This document shows, one piece after another, positions 51,092 to 60,237 of a DNA stretch of 64,000 bases (position 1 is its first letter; each line of letters starts with the position of its first letter). Source of the stretch: Emticicia aquatilis (GTDB lineage Bacteria > Bacteroidota > Bacteroidia > Cytophagales > Spirosomataceae); contig NZ_BMKK01000001.1 in assembly GCF_014644295.1 (NCBI RefSeq), forward strand, positions 186,001 to 250,000. The letters run 5' to 3'. A program made the translations under genes and the position numbers. A model generated the notes under the pieces. That model had not been told where the DNA came from. It was given only the letters and a program-made list of their open reading frames with translations, and made no database searches.

Positions 51092-51657
51092 GAGCCTACA
51101 AATGTTTAAAAAATCAACGTTTTGAATATAATGAATTTACGTTGATACCACTTCGAGATGAAGACCAGTTTTCGATAATGCAATGGAGAAATGAGCAAAT
51201 TTATCATCTTCGCCAAGCAAAACCACTCACTGAAGCCGACCAAAAAAATTACTTCGATAATGTAGTCTCGAAACTTTTTGAACAAGAGAAACCAAGTCAG
51301 TTGCTTTTTTCGTTCTTAAAAAACGGTGAATGTATTGGCTACGGTGGCTTGGTTCATATCAACTGGATTGACCGAAATGCTGAAATTTCATTCATCATGG
51401 AAACCGCTCTCGAAAAAGACTTTTTTGAGTATCATTGGAGCAGTTATCTAAGTTTAATCCAGCAAGTGGCTTTTTCAGAAATCAATTTTCATAAAATATT
51501 CACCTATGCCTTTGATTTACGCCCACATTTATACCCAATGTTGCTCAAAAATGGCTTTACAGAAGAAGCTCGATTAAAAGAACATTGTTATTTTGAAGGA
51601 AAATTTATCGACGTTTTGATTCATACCAAATATGCAGATTCATCACCGAAAAGCTAA
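51088..51657 (+). CDS. GNAT family N-acetyltransferase
   Basis: 189 residues. Start FTLIPLRDEDQFSIMQWRNEQIYHLRQ, then ECIGYGGLVHINWIDRNAEISFIM, an acetyltransferase fold common beside nonulosonate genes. ATGA overlap with pseF before it and a 26-bp overlap with the next acetyltransferase. Two adjacent acetyltransferases suggest two acylation positions on the sugar or one enzyme for another substrate. Confidence 0.85.
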   Translation: MRAYKCLKNQRFEYNEFTLIPLRDEDQFSIMQWRNEQIYHLRQAKPLTEADQKNYFDNVVSKLFEQEKPSQLLFSFLKNGECIGYGGLVHINWIDRNAEISFIMETALEKDFFEYHWSSYLSLIQQVAFSEINFHKIFTYAFDLRPHLYPMLLKNGFTEEARLKEHCYFEGKFIDVLIHTKYADSSPKS

Positions 51658-52099
51658 TTTATCAGACCTCGATTTATATTTTGAATGGACAAATGACCCT
51701 GCTACTCGCAGCAATTCATTCAACACGCAAGAAGTTGATTATCAAGAGCATATAAATTGGTTTTCGAGAAAAATTGAAGATAAAAAAGCCTTACTTTTAG
51801 TTTTTGAAAACGAAGAAAACATTCCAATTGGCCAAATCAGAATCGAACAGAAAACAGATGAAAACATCATCGGAATTTCGATTGATAAGAACTTTCGAGG
51901 CTTGGGTTTAGCAGTACCGATGCTCACAAGTGCTTGTGAAGTTTTCTTTACTGAATTTCAAGCAAAAAATATCCACGCATACATCAAAAAAACTAACTTA
52001 GCATCCTTAAATTCGTTCAAAAAGGCGGGTTTTGAGATAATTAACGAGTTAATTATCAGCAACGAAGCAAGCTATCTTTTGGAAAAGAAATATGTTTAA
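51632..52099 (+). CDS. GNAT acetyltransferase, PseH candidate
   Basis: 155 residues. The opening DLDLYFEWTNDPATRSNSFNT with HINWFSRKI about 25 residues later is the arrangement seen in the acetyltransferase half of PseG-PseH-like proteins. FRGLGLAVPML is the acetyl-CoA loop. PseH acetylates the 4-amino group of the UDP-altrosamine intermediate. It overlaps pseI by 8 bp. The assignment rests on context and the WTNDP/SFN pattern. Confidence 0.75.
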   Translation: MQIHHRKANLSDLDLYFEWTNDPATRSNSFNTQEVDYQEHINWFSRKIEDKKALLLVFENEENIPIGQIRIEQKTDENIIGISIDKNFRGLGLAVPMLTSACEVFFTEFQAKNIHAYIKKTNLASLNSFKKAGFEIINELIISNEASYLLEKKYV

Positions 52100-53138
52100 A
52101 ATTCAAGATACAATCATCAGTCCTGACCACAAGCCATTTGTAATTGCAGAAATGTCAGGCAATCATAATCAATCGCTTGAGCGTGCCTTCGAGATTGTCG
52201 ATGCTGCCGCTGAAGCAGGAGCTCACGCCCTCAAATTACAAACTTATACCGCCGATACGATTACGTTCAATGGTACTTCCGATGAGTTTGTGATAAAAGA
52301 CCAAAATTCACTTTGGAAAAACCAAAATTTGCATAAACTCTACCAAATGGCCTACACGCCGTGGGAATGGCACAAACCAATATTTGATAGAGCCAAAGCT
52401 CACGGAATGTTGGCGTTTAGTAGTCCATTTGATACTACAGCCGTTGATTTTCTTGAAAGTCTGGATGTACCATGCTATAAAATTGCGTCATTTGAAAATA
52501 CCGACCATATTTTGCTCAAAAAAGTAGCTCAAACTGGCAAACCAGTAATCATGAGTACGGGTGTGGCGAGTATTGCCGATATTCAAGAATCAGTAGCGGT
52601 TTTGCGTAAATATGGCTGCAAAGATTTGGTTTTGTTGAAATGCACCAGCACCTACCCTGCTACACCCGAAAGCACCAATTTGCTTACGATTCCGCACATG
52701 AAAGACCTTTTTGATTGCCAAATCGGGCTTTCAGACCATACAATGGGAATTGGGGCAGCAGTAGCGGCTGTAGCTCTTGGGGCGAGAGTTTTAGAAAAAC
52801 ATTTTACGCTTCGCCGTGCCGATGGTGGTGTTGACTCTGCTTTTTCGCTCGAACCAGAGGAACTCAAAAACTTGGTCATTGAGTCGGAAAGAGCATTTTT
52901 GGCAATGGGAAAAGTGAATTATATTTTGTCAGAAAAAGAACAAAAGAGTTTGCAATATAAACGTTCACTTTACGTAGTCGAGCCAATGAAAGCGGGAGAT
53001 GTTTTCAGCGAAAAAAATGTACGTTCGATTCGCCCATCAAATGGCTTACACACAAGATATTATGATGAGATTTTAGGCAAAACAGCCACGCAAGATATTG
53101 AAGCAGGAACTGCTTTGAGTTGGAATTTGGTGAAGTAG
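52092..53138 (+). CDS. pseI: Pseudaminic acid synthase
   Basis: 348 residues, NeuB family. FVIAEMSGNHNQSLERA, HALKLQTYTADTITF, LWKNQNLHKLYQMAYTPWEWH, CYKIASFENTD, STGVASIADIQ, LKCTSTYPATPE, GLSDHTMGIGAAVAAVALGARVLEKHFTL, and a C-terminal SAF domain (SLYVVEPMKAGDVFSEKNVRSIRPSNGLHTRYYDEILGK). The LWKNQNLHKLYQMAYTPWEWH segment favours PseI over sialate synthases. It condenses phosphoenolpyruvate with 6-deoxy-AltdiNAc. The early pathway genes are not in the window. Confidence 0.92.
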   Translation: MFKIQDTIISPDHKPFVIAEMSGNHNQSLERAFEIVDAAAEAGAHALKLQTYTADTITFNGTSDEFVIKDQNSLWKNQNLHKLYQMAYTPWEWHKPIFDRAKAHGMLAFSSPFDTTAVDFLESLDVPCYKIASFENTDHILLKKVAQTGKPVIMSTGVASIADIQESVAVLRKYGCKDLVLLKCTSTYPATPESTNLLTIPHMKDLFDCQIGLSDHTMGIGAAVAAVALGARVLEKHFTLRRADGGVDSAFSLEPEELKNLVIESERAFLAMGKVNYILSEKEQKSLQYKRSLYVVEPMKAGDVFSEKNVRSIRPSNGLHTRYYDEILGKTATQDIEAGTALSWNLVK

Positions 53139-53162
53139 TTTTTTTAATAATTTAGGAAGTTT

Positions 53163-53195
53163 AAGGAAGCCTTCGCTTTGAGCGAAGACTTCCTT
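53163..53195. terminator. Bidirectional terminator between pseI and the kdp genes
   Basis: AAGGAAG/CTTCCTT outside and TTCGCT/AGCGAA inside, loop TTG, between convergent genes. Confidence 0.85.
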
Positions 53196-53214
53196 GTTTA
53201 TTTAACTATTTTCA

Positions 53215-54972
53215 TTAATAAGTCGGTTCAGTAGCTGCTTCATGGAGTGGTAAAATCACCGAAAATTTACTTCCTTTTCCAAATTCACTTTCGACTTCAA
53301 TTTTACCACCTTGAGCTTCGATAAATTCTTTGCTGATGCTTAGCCCCAAACCAGTCCCTTCTTTTTGTGTGCCGGGAATTCTAAAATATCGGTCAAAGAT
53401 TTTGGATAAATATTGTGGAGCAATGCCCTGTCCAGAATCAATGATTAAGAATTTGACGCTATCTTTATCTGAAGAAATATTAATATTAATAGTAGAATGT
53501 TCGTAAGAATAACGAATGGCATTGGAAATCAGGTTAGTTAGTACCCAAGCGGTTTTTTCGCTGTCAACAAAAACTTCTGGTGCGGGCGTCTGCGTACTGG
53601 TGCGAAGTTGAATTTGCTTTTGTTCAGCCGCATTTTTATTCGCACTGATGGCATAATTCAGCATTTCTTGCGTATTGGTCGGTAAAAGATTTAATTGAAT
53701 ACTTCCACTCTCGACCTGTGTCACATTTAGCAACTCGCTCGTTATTCTCAGCAAGCGATTTGTATCGTCTTTTATGCTGTCAATCAAATCTTTTTGTTCT
53801 GCATTCAATAGACCAATTTGATTGTTTTCTAAGAGTTGCACACTCATTTTGATTGATGAAATTGGCGTTTTAAATTCGTGCGAAACCGTAGCGATAAAAT
53901 TAGTTTTGGCGAAGTCCAGTTCTTTATACTCGGTGATATTCTGCAACAAAATCACATTCCCGATGCTTTTTTCATGCTCTTCGCCAGTCGGAATGATATT
54001 TATCGGAATCAGTTCCTTTTCAAAATAACTTTCTTTATTGTCGGCGTAGATTTTAATAGGTTCAATTTTATGTATAATGCTATTATCTGCATTGATGAAT
54101 AAATCTTTGGTGAGTGTCCGAACCAAATCATTATTAGTTGCAATCTCTTGAACAGGCCTATTTAGTACATCTTCAGATTTCAATCCTGTGATTTTCAAGG
54201 CATTATTATTCATAAAAAGCACTCTATTATCTTCATCCAAGCCAATTACTGGCTCTCGCATATTATTGATGAGAGTTTCGGTACGCTTCTTTTCCATCAA
54301 TAGTTTTTCGATATTCCCAGCTTTGTATTCTTCCAATTTTTGAGCCATTGTGTTGAATGATTTCGCCAAATCGCCAAACTCATTGTGGCCCTCAAAATGT
54401 ACTCTTTCTGAATAATTTTCGGAAGCAATTTGCTTGATACTCTTGGTCAGTTCGGAAATTGGATTAGCAATATTATTGGGTAAATTCACCAAAAGCGTAA
54501 AGGCGATTAAGAAACAAACTGCACCGATTAGTCCAATCCAAGCAATGGCACTATCGGAGGTTCTCTCGGCGATACTACTTTTTCGCTGAATAGCCTGCAT
54601 ATTGAGCAATATTATGTCAGAAATATCGCTACGGATTGTTCGGATTATTTCAGCATCAACATTGTTTTTCTTTAGTTGCTCAAAATCATTGCTTAGTTTA
54701 TCGGTGAGTTCCTTCTCTCCTACTTCTGTCACATTACTTTGCTGTTTCCTTAGATTTTCTTCAAAAAACTTTAGCTCTTTTTCAGAAAAAACGTTTCCAT
54801 TGAGTGCAATGAGCATATTTCGGGAATAGTCGATGGTGTTATAATTTGCCACCAAAATATTCTTGGTTTCAGTCGATAATTTATGAATAAACACCGACCC
54901 GATAACCGTAAGTAGGGTTATCATTAAAAACAGAAGTCCAATGCCCGAAATGAGTTTATGTTTGATTTTCAT
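53215..54972 (-). CDS. Sensor histidine kinase (HAMP-PAS-HisKA-HATPase) of the kdp locus
   Basis: 585 residues. Two membrane helices (about 8-30 and 145-168) bound a periplasmic region, then HAMP (NPISELTKSIKQIASENYSERV), PAS (IEKLLMEKKRTETLINNMREPVIGLDEDN), the phosphorylated histidine in ATVSHEFKTPISSIKMSV, and ATPase motifs NAIRYS, DSGQGIAP, GTGLGLSISKEF. Its start overlaps the kdpD stop by 1 bp (TAATG). In this locus KdpD lacks a kinase domain, so this protein supplies it and presumably phosphorylates the sigma-54 regulator upstream of kdpFABC. Confidence 0.92.
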   Translation of the reverse strand: MKIKHKLISGIGLLFLMITLLTVIGSVFIHKLSTETKNILVANYNTIDYSRNMLIALNGNVFSEKELKFFEENLRKQQSNVTEVGEKELTDKLSNDFEQLKKNNVDAEIIRTIRSDISDIILLNMQAIQRKSSIAERTSDSAIAWIGLIGAVCFLIAFTLLVNLPNNIANPISELTKSIKQIASENYSERVHFEGHNEFGDLAKSFNTMAQKLEEYKAGNIEKLLMEKKRTETLINNMREPVIGLDEDNRVLFMNNNALKITGLKSEDVLNRPVQEIATNNDLVRTLTKDLFINADNSIIHKIEPIKIYADNKESYFEKELIPINIIPTGEEHEKSIGNVILLQNITEYKELDFAKTNFIATVSHEFKTPISSIKMSVQLLENNQIGLLNAEQKDLIDSIKDDTNRLLRITSELLNVTQVESGSIQLNLLPTNTQEMLNYAISANKNAAEQKQIQLRTSTQTPAPEVFVDSEKTAWVLTNLISNAIRYSYEHSTININISSDKDSVKFLIIDSGQGIAPQYLSKIFDRYFRIPGTQKEGTGLGLSISKEFIEAQGGKIEVESEFGKGSKFSVILPLHEAATEPTY

Positions 54973-56096
54973 TAGCTTAGAATTACAAGGTCAGTATCGC
55001 TACTGGAGAGTTTTTTAAGGAGTTCGTTGAAAACATTAGTTGCTAAAATGATTTTAATTAAGCTAAAATGCGGTTTTCCGATACAAATCGTTGAAATTTT
55101 ACGTTCTTCGGCTTGCTGCATAATTGCCTTTACGATTTCAGAGTTTTCAACTTTGATGATTTCTGCTCCCAATTCGGTGGCTAATTTAAAATGATTTATG
55201 AGATGTCGTTGTTTATCCAACGGAATTTTATCGGCCGACTCTTTGGGTGTCTGCACGTAAAGTACAAACCATTTACTGTTATAATAGTTGGCCAAGCGAG
55301 CAGTTTTACGAATAACGGTCTTGGCTGTATTGGCATTGCTGCTAATACAAGCCAAAAAACGCTCGTGTTTGATAGTATTGACTTTCGTAATTTCGGACTC
55401 AACTTTTCGCTCAACTTGCGAGGCTACTTCTTTCAGTGCCAACTCACGAAGCTGCAAAATATGCTCACTCTTAAAGAAGTTTTTCAGGGCCATTTCTACT
55501 TTATCGGGCTGATAAATTTTCCCTTCTTTTAAGCGTGAAATAAGTTCGTCGGCCGTTAGGTCGATGTTTACTACTTCATCAGCTTGGGCAATAATGCTAT
55601 CAGGAACTCGCTCTTTTACTTCGATGCCCGTGATAGTTTTCACTTCTTCGTTGAGGCTTTCGATGTGCTGAATATTCAAAGCCGAAATAACGCTGATACC
55701 TGCTTCCAGAATTTCAAGCACATCTTGCCAACGTTTCTCGTTTTTGCTACCTTCTATATTGGTATGTGCCAATTCATCGACAATCACGACTTCTGGGCAG
55801 GCATTTATTACGGCCGAAACATCCATTTCTTCCAGTTCTTTGCCTTTATAAAATATTTTTCTGCGTGGAATAAGCGGTAAGCCTACCAGTAAATCGTGTG
55901 TTTCTTTGCGGTTGTGCGTTTCGATGAAACCAATTTTCACATCGATGCCATTCTTCAAAAGCGTGTGTGATTCCTGCAACATTCGGTAGGTTTTTCCTAC
56001 GCCCGCACTCATTCCGATATACACTTTGAATTTCCCCCGCTTCGATTTCTTGATTAAATTGAGAAATTCTTGGGCAGATTTTTTAGTTTCTTCCAT
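54972..56096 (-). CDS. kdpD: KdpD sensor module without kinase (KdpD domain plus UspA)
   Basis: 374 residues from the ATG at 56094-56096; the frame starts with a TTG six codons earlier. The KdpD nucleotide-binding domain begins KFKVYIGMSAGVGKTYRML (Walker A) and has VVIVDELAHTNIEGS and ISALNIQHIESLNE. A UspA-like domain follows (about 240-374; FLACISSNANTAKTVIRKTARLA). The membrane and histidine-kinase parts of classical KdpD are absent and lie in the next gene. Cytoplasmic sensor of potassium or turgor status, expected to act on the partner kinase. Confidence 0.93.
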   Translation of the reverse strand: MEETKKSAQEFLNLIKKSKRGKFKVYIGMSAGVGKTYRMLQESHTLLKNGIDVKIGFIETHNRKETHDLLVGLPLIPRRKIFYKGKELEEMDVSAVINACPEVVIVDELAHTNIEGSKNEKRWQDVLEILEAGISVISALNIQHIESLNEEVKTITGIEVKERVPDSIIAQADEVVNIDLTADELISRLKEGKIYQPDKVEMALKNFFKSEHILQLRELALKEVASQVERKVESEITKVNTIKHERFLACISSNANTAKTVIRKTARLANYYNSKWFVLYVQTPKESADKIPLDKQRHLINHFKLATELGAEIIKVENSEIVKAIMQQAEERKISTICIGKPHFSLIKIILATNVFNELLKKLSSSDTDLVILS

Positions 56097-56122
56097 TGGT
56101 ATTTTGCTTTTCAAAAAACAAT

Positions 56123-57208
56123 TTATAGAGCTATGGCAAACGAGGTAGTTAGAAACACATTGGAATTTTGCGGTCGATTATCACTCATAAAAATCATGTC
56201 TTTACTTTTGAAAGTTCGGGCTTCTACTCGCCATAATAAATTTTCATTTATTTTATAATCATAGTTTAACGAATATCCCCAAGTCTGGAAACCATTTTGA
56301 GTATTTGTTGCTATAATTACGCCATTTTTATCATTATAATGCTCAATTCTGGCAGCGATAGCAGACTTTGAGTTAGGTGTTATTCGACAAATCAAAATTG
56401 GACTGTACCAAGAATTGTATCTACTACTACCCTTTTGTTTTTGCTCTACGCCATAGTCAAGTCCGACAGTAAATCCGATTTTATCAGTTGCCTGATAGAT
56501 GGCATAAAAATTATGAAAATACCTCATTTGTTTTACACTATCTGGCTTGTCGCTTCCGAGATATGAGCTACTATTGAGCGTTAGCTTTGCATTTTTATAA
56601 GTTATTTGATGTCCAAAAGCAGGTTGATTATTTCCATCAACTAACTGTATTCGCTGCCAGCCATTTAGCACCAAACCCGCAAAAAACCATTTTTCATTTC
56701 GGGAAGTATAAGAAAGTTTTGCCCCAGTTTCAAAGTAAGGTGAATTATCGGCCATCAGACTTCGGGTAAGATTCCAACAATCTTTACTGATGGCACTTTC
56801 AAAACCTATGTGCGAGGGCATTACGCCCATATCCAGCCATAAATTATTATTTTTTGCTACTTTTACCCCCACATTCGCCTCATAAATGTTCTTCAAAACG
56901 CCTACTTCGGCAGCATAATTGGCATTCATGTAAGTTCCCGTGGCAATGCTCAAATTTGCTCTCAGAGCATCGTTTTGATAGGCAGCTTTGATAAATCCTA
57001 AATTGATATTGACTTCATTGCTACGGTTGTGTGAATAAATAAAACTCGGGCGTGTGTGGCTGGCTTGATTAGCTACAAAAGTATAGTAGGTTTCTAAATA
57101 AGCATTGATTACCAAATTTGATTTTATACTATCTTTTTGTGCGTAAAGGGAATTATTAAATGCCATCAGACAAAACAGCATAAATAATTTAATTTTCGAA
57201 TAATTCAT
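56123..57208 (-). CDS. Porin-like outer-membrane protein of the kdp operon (OmpL/bbp2 type)
   Basis: 361 residues with a signal peptide (ends SLYAQ). Repeated amphipathic strands with aromatic girdles (YLETYYTFVANQASHTRPSF, NNNLWLDMGVMPSHIGFESAISKDCWNLTRS, KIGFTVGLDYGVEQKQK) match putative beta-barrel porin-2 proteins. The last strand ends with VFLTTSFAIAL. Found between kdpC and kdpD in many Bacteroidota, so it may pass potassium or another ion into the periplasm. The palindromic element 57291-57469 separates it from kdpC. Confidence 0.8.
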   Translation of the reverse strand: MNYSKIKLFMLFCLMAFNNSLYAQKDSIKSNLVINAYLETYYTFVANQASHTRPSFIYSHNRSNEVNINLGFIKAAYQNDALRANLSIATGTYMNANYAAEVGVLKNIYEANVGVKVAKNNNLWLDMGVMPSHIGFESAISKDCWNLTRSLMADNSPYFETGAKLSYTSRNEKWFFAGLVLNGWQRIQLVDGNNQPAFGHQITYKNAKLTLNSSSYLGSDKPDSVKQMRYFHNFYAIYQATDKIGFTVGLDYGVEQKQKGSSRYNSWYSPILICRITPNSKSAIAARIEHYNDKNGVIIATNTQNGFQTWGYSLNYDYKINENLLWRVEARTFKSKDMIFMSDNRPQNSNVFLTTSFAIAL

Positions 57209-57290
57209 TGATTTTATAGTTGGATTTATGAAAAAAACATTTGACTTCTATATAAAGAGATATCTCATTAACTGTTTCTATTCTTAGTTT

Positions 57291-57469
57291 CCCCTCCTTT
57301 TTAAAGAGGGGCGACCGACGCTTCGGTGGCAAAATTCAGACATAGTCGAATTTTGACGGGGACGCCCAGTCGGGGTGGTTTGTTCCAACTAAGCATTTTT
57401 CAAAGCACCCATAGGCTAAGAACCACCCCGTCCGACTTCGTCAGGACACCCCTCCTTTTTAAGGAGGGG
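57291..57469. repeat. 180-bp nested palindromic element
   Basis: The ends are each self-complementary copies of CCCCTCCTTTTTAA(A/G)GAGGGG (57291-57311, 57449-57469). An inner inverted repeat CGGGGTGGTT/AACCACCCCG is at 57371-57380 and 57421-57430, with a small GTCC...GGAC hairpin at 57430-57447. The 57209-57535 gap holds nothing else recognised. Confidence 0.75.
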
Positions 57470-57535
57470 AAATTTCAGACTCCATCAACTTTCTGTGAGA
57501 AAATGATATATGAATACTTTGCAAGCAAAACCACT

Positions 57536-58099
57536 CTAATTCTTTAACTCATCGAGTGCCAAATTTAACTTTAAAACATTGATTTTTTCAGGGCCGAATA
57601 ATCCGAGTAATGGCGGTTCGGTGTTTGAAATAATCAATTGCTTGAGATTAGCCTCGGCAATTCCTCTAATTTTTGCAATTCTTTTGATTTGAATCTTTGC
57701 GGCTTGTACCGAAATATTTGGGTCTAAACCACTTCCACTTGCGGTGACAATATCGGAAGGAATTTCTGACTTTTGTACACCTGGGTTATGCACCAAAAAT
57801 GTATCAATTCGGGCTTGAACTTCCTTCAAATAATCTGGGTTTGAAGGTGCTTTATTGCTTCCTGCACTTCCTGCGGCATTATAAGCTACCGCCGACGGAC
57901 GAGATTGAAAATATTTATCATCGGTGAAAGTTTGACCAATATTGGCATAATATGTTTTGTTGTTTTGAGAAATAATTTCTCCTTTGCCATGATTGGGAGC
58001 AAACTGAGCAATCCCAAAAACGATAGCTGAATAGATTCCGACAAAAAACAATAAACTTACGATTGTTAGACGGAAAGCTGAAAAAATATATGCGTCCAT
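57536..58099 (-). CDS. kdpC: Potassium-transporting ATPase subunit C
   Basis: 187 residues, standard length. One N-terminal membrane helix (LTIVSLLFFVGIYSAIVFGIAQFAP), then the periplasmic domain with YFQSRPSAVAYNAAGSAGSNKAPSNPDYL and VTASGSGLDPNISVQAAKIQIKRIA, the conserved KdpC blocks. Stabilises the KdpFAB complex. It follows kdpB by 20 bp. Confidence 0.96.
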   Translation of the reverse strand: MDAYIFSAFRLTIVSLLFFVGIYSAIVFGIAQFAPNHGKGEIISQNNKTYYANIGQTFTDDKYFQSRPSAVAYNAAGSAGSNKAPSNPDYLKEVQARIDTFLVHNPGVQKSEIPSDIVTASGSGLDPNISVQAAKIQIKRIAKIRGIAEANLKQLIISNTEPPLLGLFGPEKINVLKLNLALDELKN

Positions 58100-58119
58100 G
58101 ATTTCTGAAATTTAAGATT

Positions 58120-60129
58120 TTAAATAAACATTGCTACTACAACGTCAATAAGTTTAATACCTACGAATGGAATAATGATGCCACCCAAACCATAAATCAA
58201 GAGATTACGACGGAGTAAGGCACTTGCTCCAATTGGCTTATACTCAACACCTTTCAAAGCCAAAGGAATAAGCATCGGAATAATGATTGCATTGAAAATC
58301 ACTGCCGATAAAATGGCACTTTCTGGGCTGTGCAAGTGCATGATATTGAGACCTTGCAGAGCTGGAATAGCCACAATAAACAAGGCAGGGATTATAGCAA
58401 AATACTTGGCAATATCGTTGGCAATACTGAAAGTAGTCAGTGTTCCACGAGTCATGAGTAATTGTTTACCAATTTCAACGACCTCAATTAATTTGGTTGG
58501 GTCATTATCTAAATCAACCATGTTTCCTGCTTCTTTGGCGGCTTGTGTACCGCTGTTCATGGCCACACCTACATCGGCTTGGGCTAAAGCTGGGGCATCG
58601 TTTGTACCATCACCCATCATGGCCACCAATCTACCTTCCGATTGCTCTTTTTTGATATAATTCATTTTATCTTCGGGCTTGGCTTCGGCAATGTAATCAT
58701 CAACCCCTGCTTTTTCGGCTATGAATTTTGCGGTGAGTGGATTATCGCCCGTTACCATTACGGTCTTGATTCCCATCTTGCGGAGGCGTTCAAAACGTTC
58801 GCTAATGCCCGTTTTAATGATGTCTTGGAGTTCAATCACCCCAATTACTTTTTCGTTTTTGGCTACTACTAAAGGTGTTCCGCCATTACTTGAAATAACT
58901 TTCACGCACTCTTGTACGCCTTTCGGGTAAACATTTCCTGCTCTTTCGGCAATGCCTTTAATAGCATCTGAAGCACCTTTTCTGATACGATTTCCATCAA
59001 AATCAACGCCCGAACAACGAGTTTCGGCAGTAAATTTAATAAAAGTCGGATTTTGTATTTGATAACTCGCAGGATTCACACCCGCCAATTCGATGATAGA
59101 TTTTCCTTCGGGGGTTTCGTCGGCCATTGAGCTTAATACTGCCGCTTTGATGAATTCTTTTTCATCAATATCAAATGGATAAAACTTTGTTGCCTTTCTA
59201 TTTCCAATCGTAATCGTACCTGTTTTATCCAATAAAAGTACATCAATATCGCCCGCTGTTTCTACGGCTTTACCACTTTTTGTGATTACGTTTGCTCTTA
59301 AAGCTCTGTCCATTCCTGCAATTCCGATGGCCGATAATAAACCACCAATTGTGGTTGGAATTAAGCAGACAAATAATGAAATAAAAGCCGCAATCGTGAT
59401 AGGCGTTTTGGAAAAATCGGCAAATGGTTTGAGTGTGACCGTAACGATGATGAATACGAGCGTAAATCCTGCCAATAGAATAGTTAAGGCGATTTCATTC
59501 GGTGTTTTTTGGCGAGAAGCCCCTTCGACCAAAGCAATCATTTTATCAAGAAAACTTTCGCCTTGCTCGGTCGTTACCTGTACTTTTATTTTGTCTGATA
59601 AAACCTTAGTTCCGCCCGTTACTGAACTTTTATCACCACCTGCTTCTCTGATTACTGGAGCCGACTCGCCCGTAATAGCACTTTCATCAATCGTGGCAAG
59701 TCCTTCTATAATTTCACCATCGGAAGCAATTATTTCGCCCGCTTCGCAGACAAATACATCTCCTTTTTTCAATTTTGCTGATGAAATGACTTGTCCATTT
59801 TCGAGCCTTGCGGGCGTTTCTTCTCTTGTTTTTCTTAAACTATCGGCTTGGGCTTTGCCTCTTGCTTCGGCAATGGCTTCGGCAAAATTGGCAAATAGTA
59901 AGGTAAGAAACAAAACAATAAAGACCGTGAAATTGTAAGCAAAACTACCTTGCGACTGCTCGCCTGCGAGAATCCAAGCACACACAAAAAACATAACTGC
60001 CGTTCCGATTTCGACCGTGAACATCACAGGATTACGAAACATTATTTTAGGATTTAGTTTTACAAAAGACTGTTTGATGGCTTCTTGCATCAAGTCTTTT
60101 TGAAATATTGATTGATTATTAGCTGACAT
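58120..60129 (-). CDS. kdpB: Potassium-transporting ATPase subunit B (P-type ATPase)
   Basis: 669 residues. The phosphorylated aspartate is D301 in [13 protein letters not shown]; the TGES motif is at 153-156, [12 protein letters not shown] and [25 protein letters not shown] are the hinge and P-domain motifs. Seven membrane segments. ATP hydrolysis here drives potassium through KdpA. The gap to kdpA is 108 bp and contains no ORF. Confidence 0.98.
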   Translation of the reverse strand: MSANNQSIFQKDLMQEAIKQSFVKLNPKIMFRNPVMFTVEIGTAVMFFVCAWILAGEQSQGSFAYNFTVFIVLFLTLLFANFAEAIAEARGKAQADSLRKTREETPARLENGQVISSAKLKKGDVFVCEAGEIIASDGEIIEGLATIDESAITGESAPVIREAGGDKSSVTGGTKVLSDKIKVQVTTEQGESFLDKMIALVEGASRQKTPNEIALTILLAGFTLVFIIVTVTLKPFADFSKTPITIAAFISLFVCLIPTTIGGLLSAIGIAGMDRALRANVITKSGKAVETAGDIDVLLLDKTGTITIGNRKATKFYPFDIDEKEFIKAAVLSSMADETPEGKSIIELAGVNPASYQIQNPTFIKFTAETRCSGVDFDGNRIRKGASDAIKGIAERAGNVYPKGVQECVKVISSNGGTPLVVAKNEKVIGVIELQDIIKTGISERFERLRKMGIKTVMVTGDNPLTAKFIAEKAGVDDYIAEAKPEDKMNYIKKEQSEGRLVAMMGDGTNDAPALAQADVGVAMNSGTQAAKEAGNMVDLDNDPTKLIEVVEIGKQLLMTRGTLTTFSIANDIAKYFAIIPALFIVAIPALQGLNIMHLHSPESAILSAVIFNAIIIPMLIPLALKGVEYKPIGASALLRRNLLIYGLGGIIIPFVGIKLIDVVVAMFI

Positions 60130-60237
60130 TTTAGGTAATGATTAATGTTAAATGCTGAATGTTTAATTACATAAAACACTTATAATAAGCGACTTAAGTA
60201 ACCTTTAATTATACCCCTTCAAGAAGTTTATTAAATT

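Noticed and set aside
59282-59938. Long 218-codon open frame on the plus strand
   Set aside because: It is fully antisense to kdpB, whose motifs are all in the minus frame; the plus translation shows no domain and a biased Ser/Ile/Val composition typical of shadow frames.
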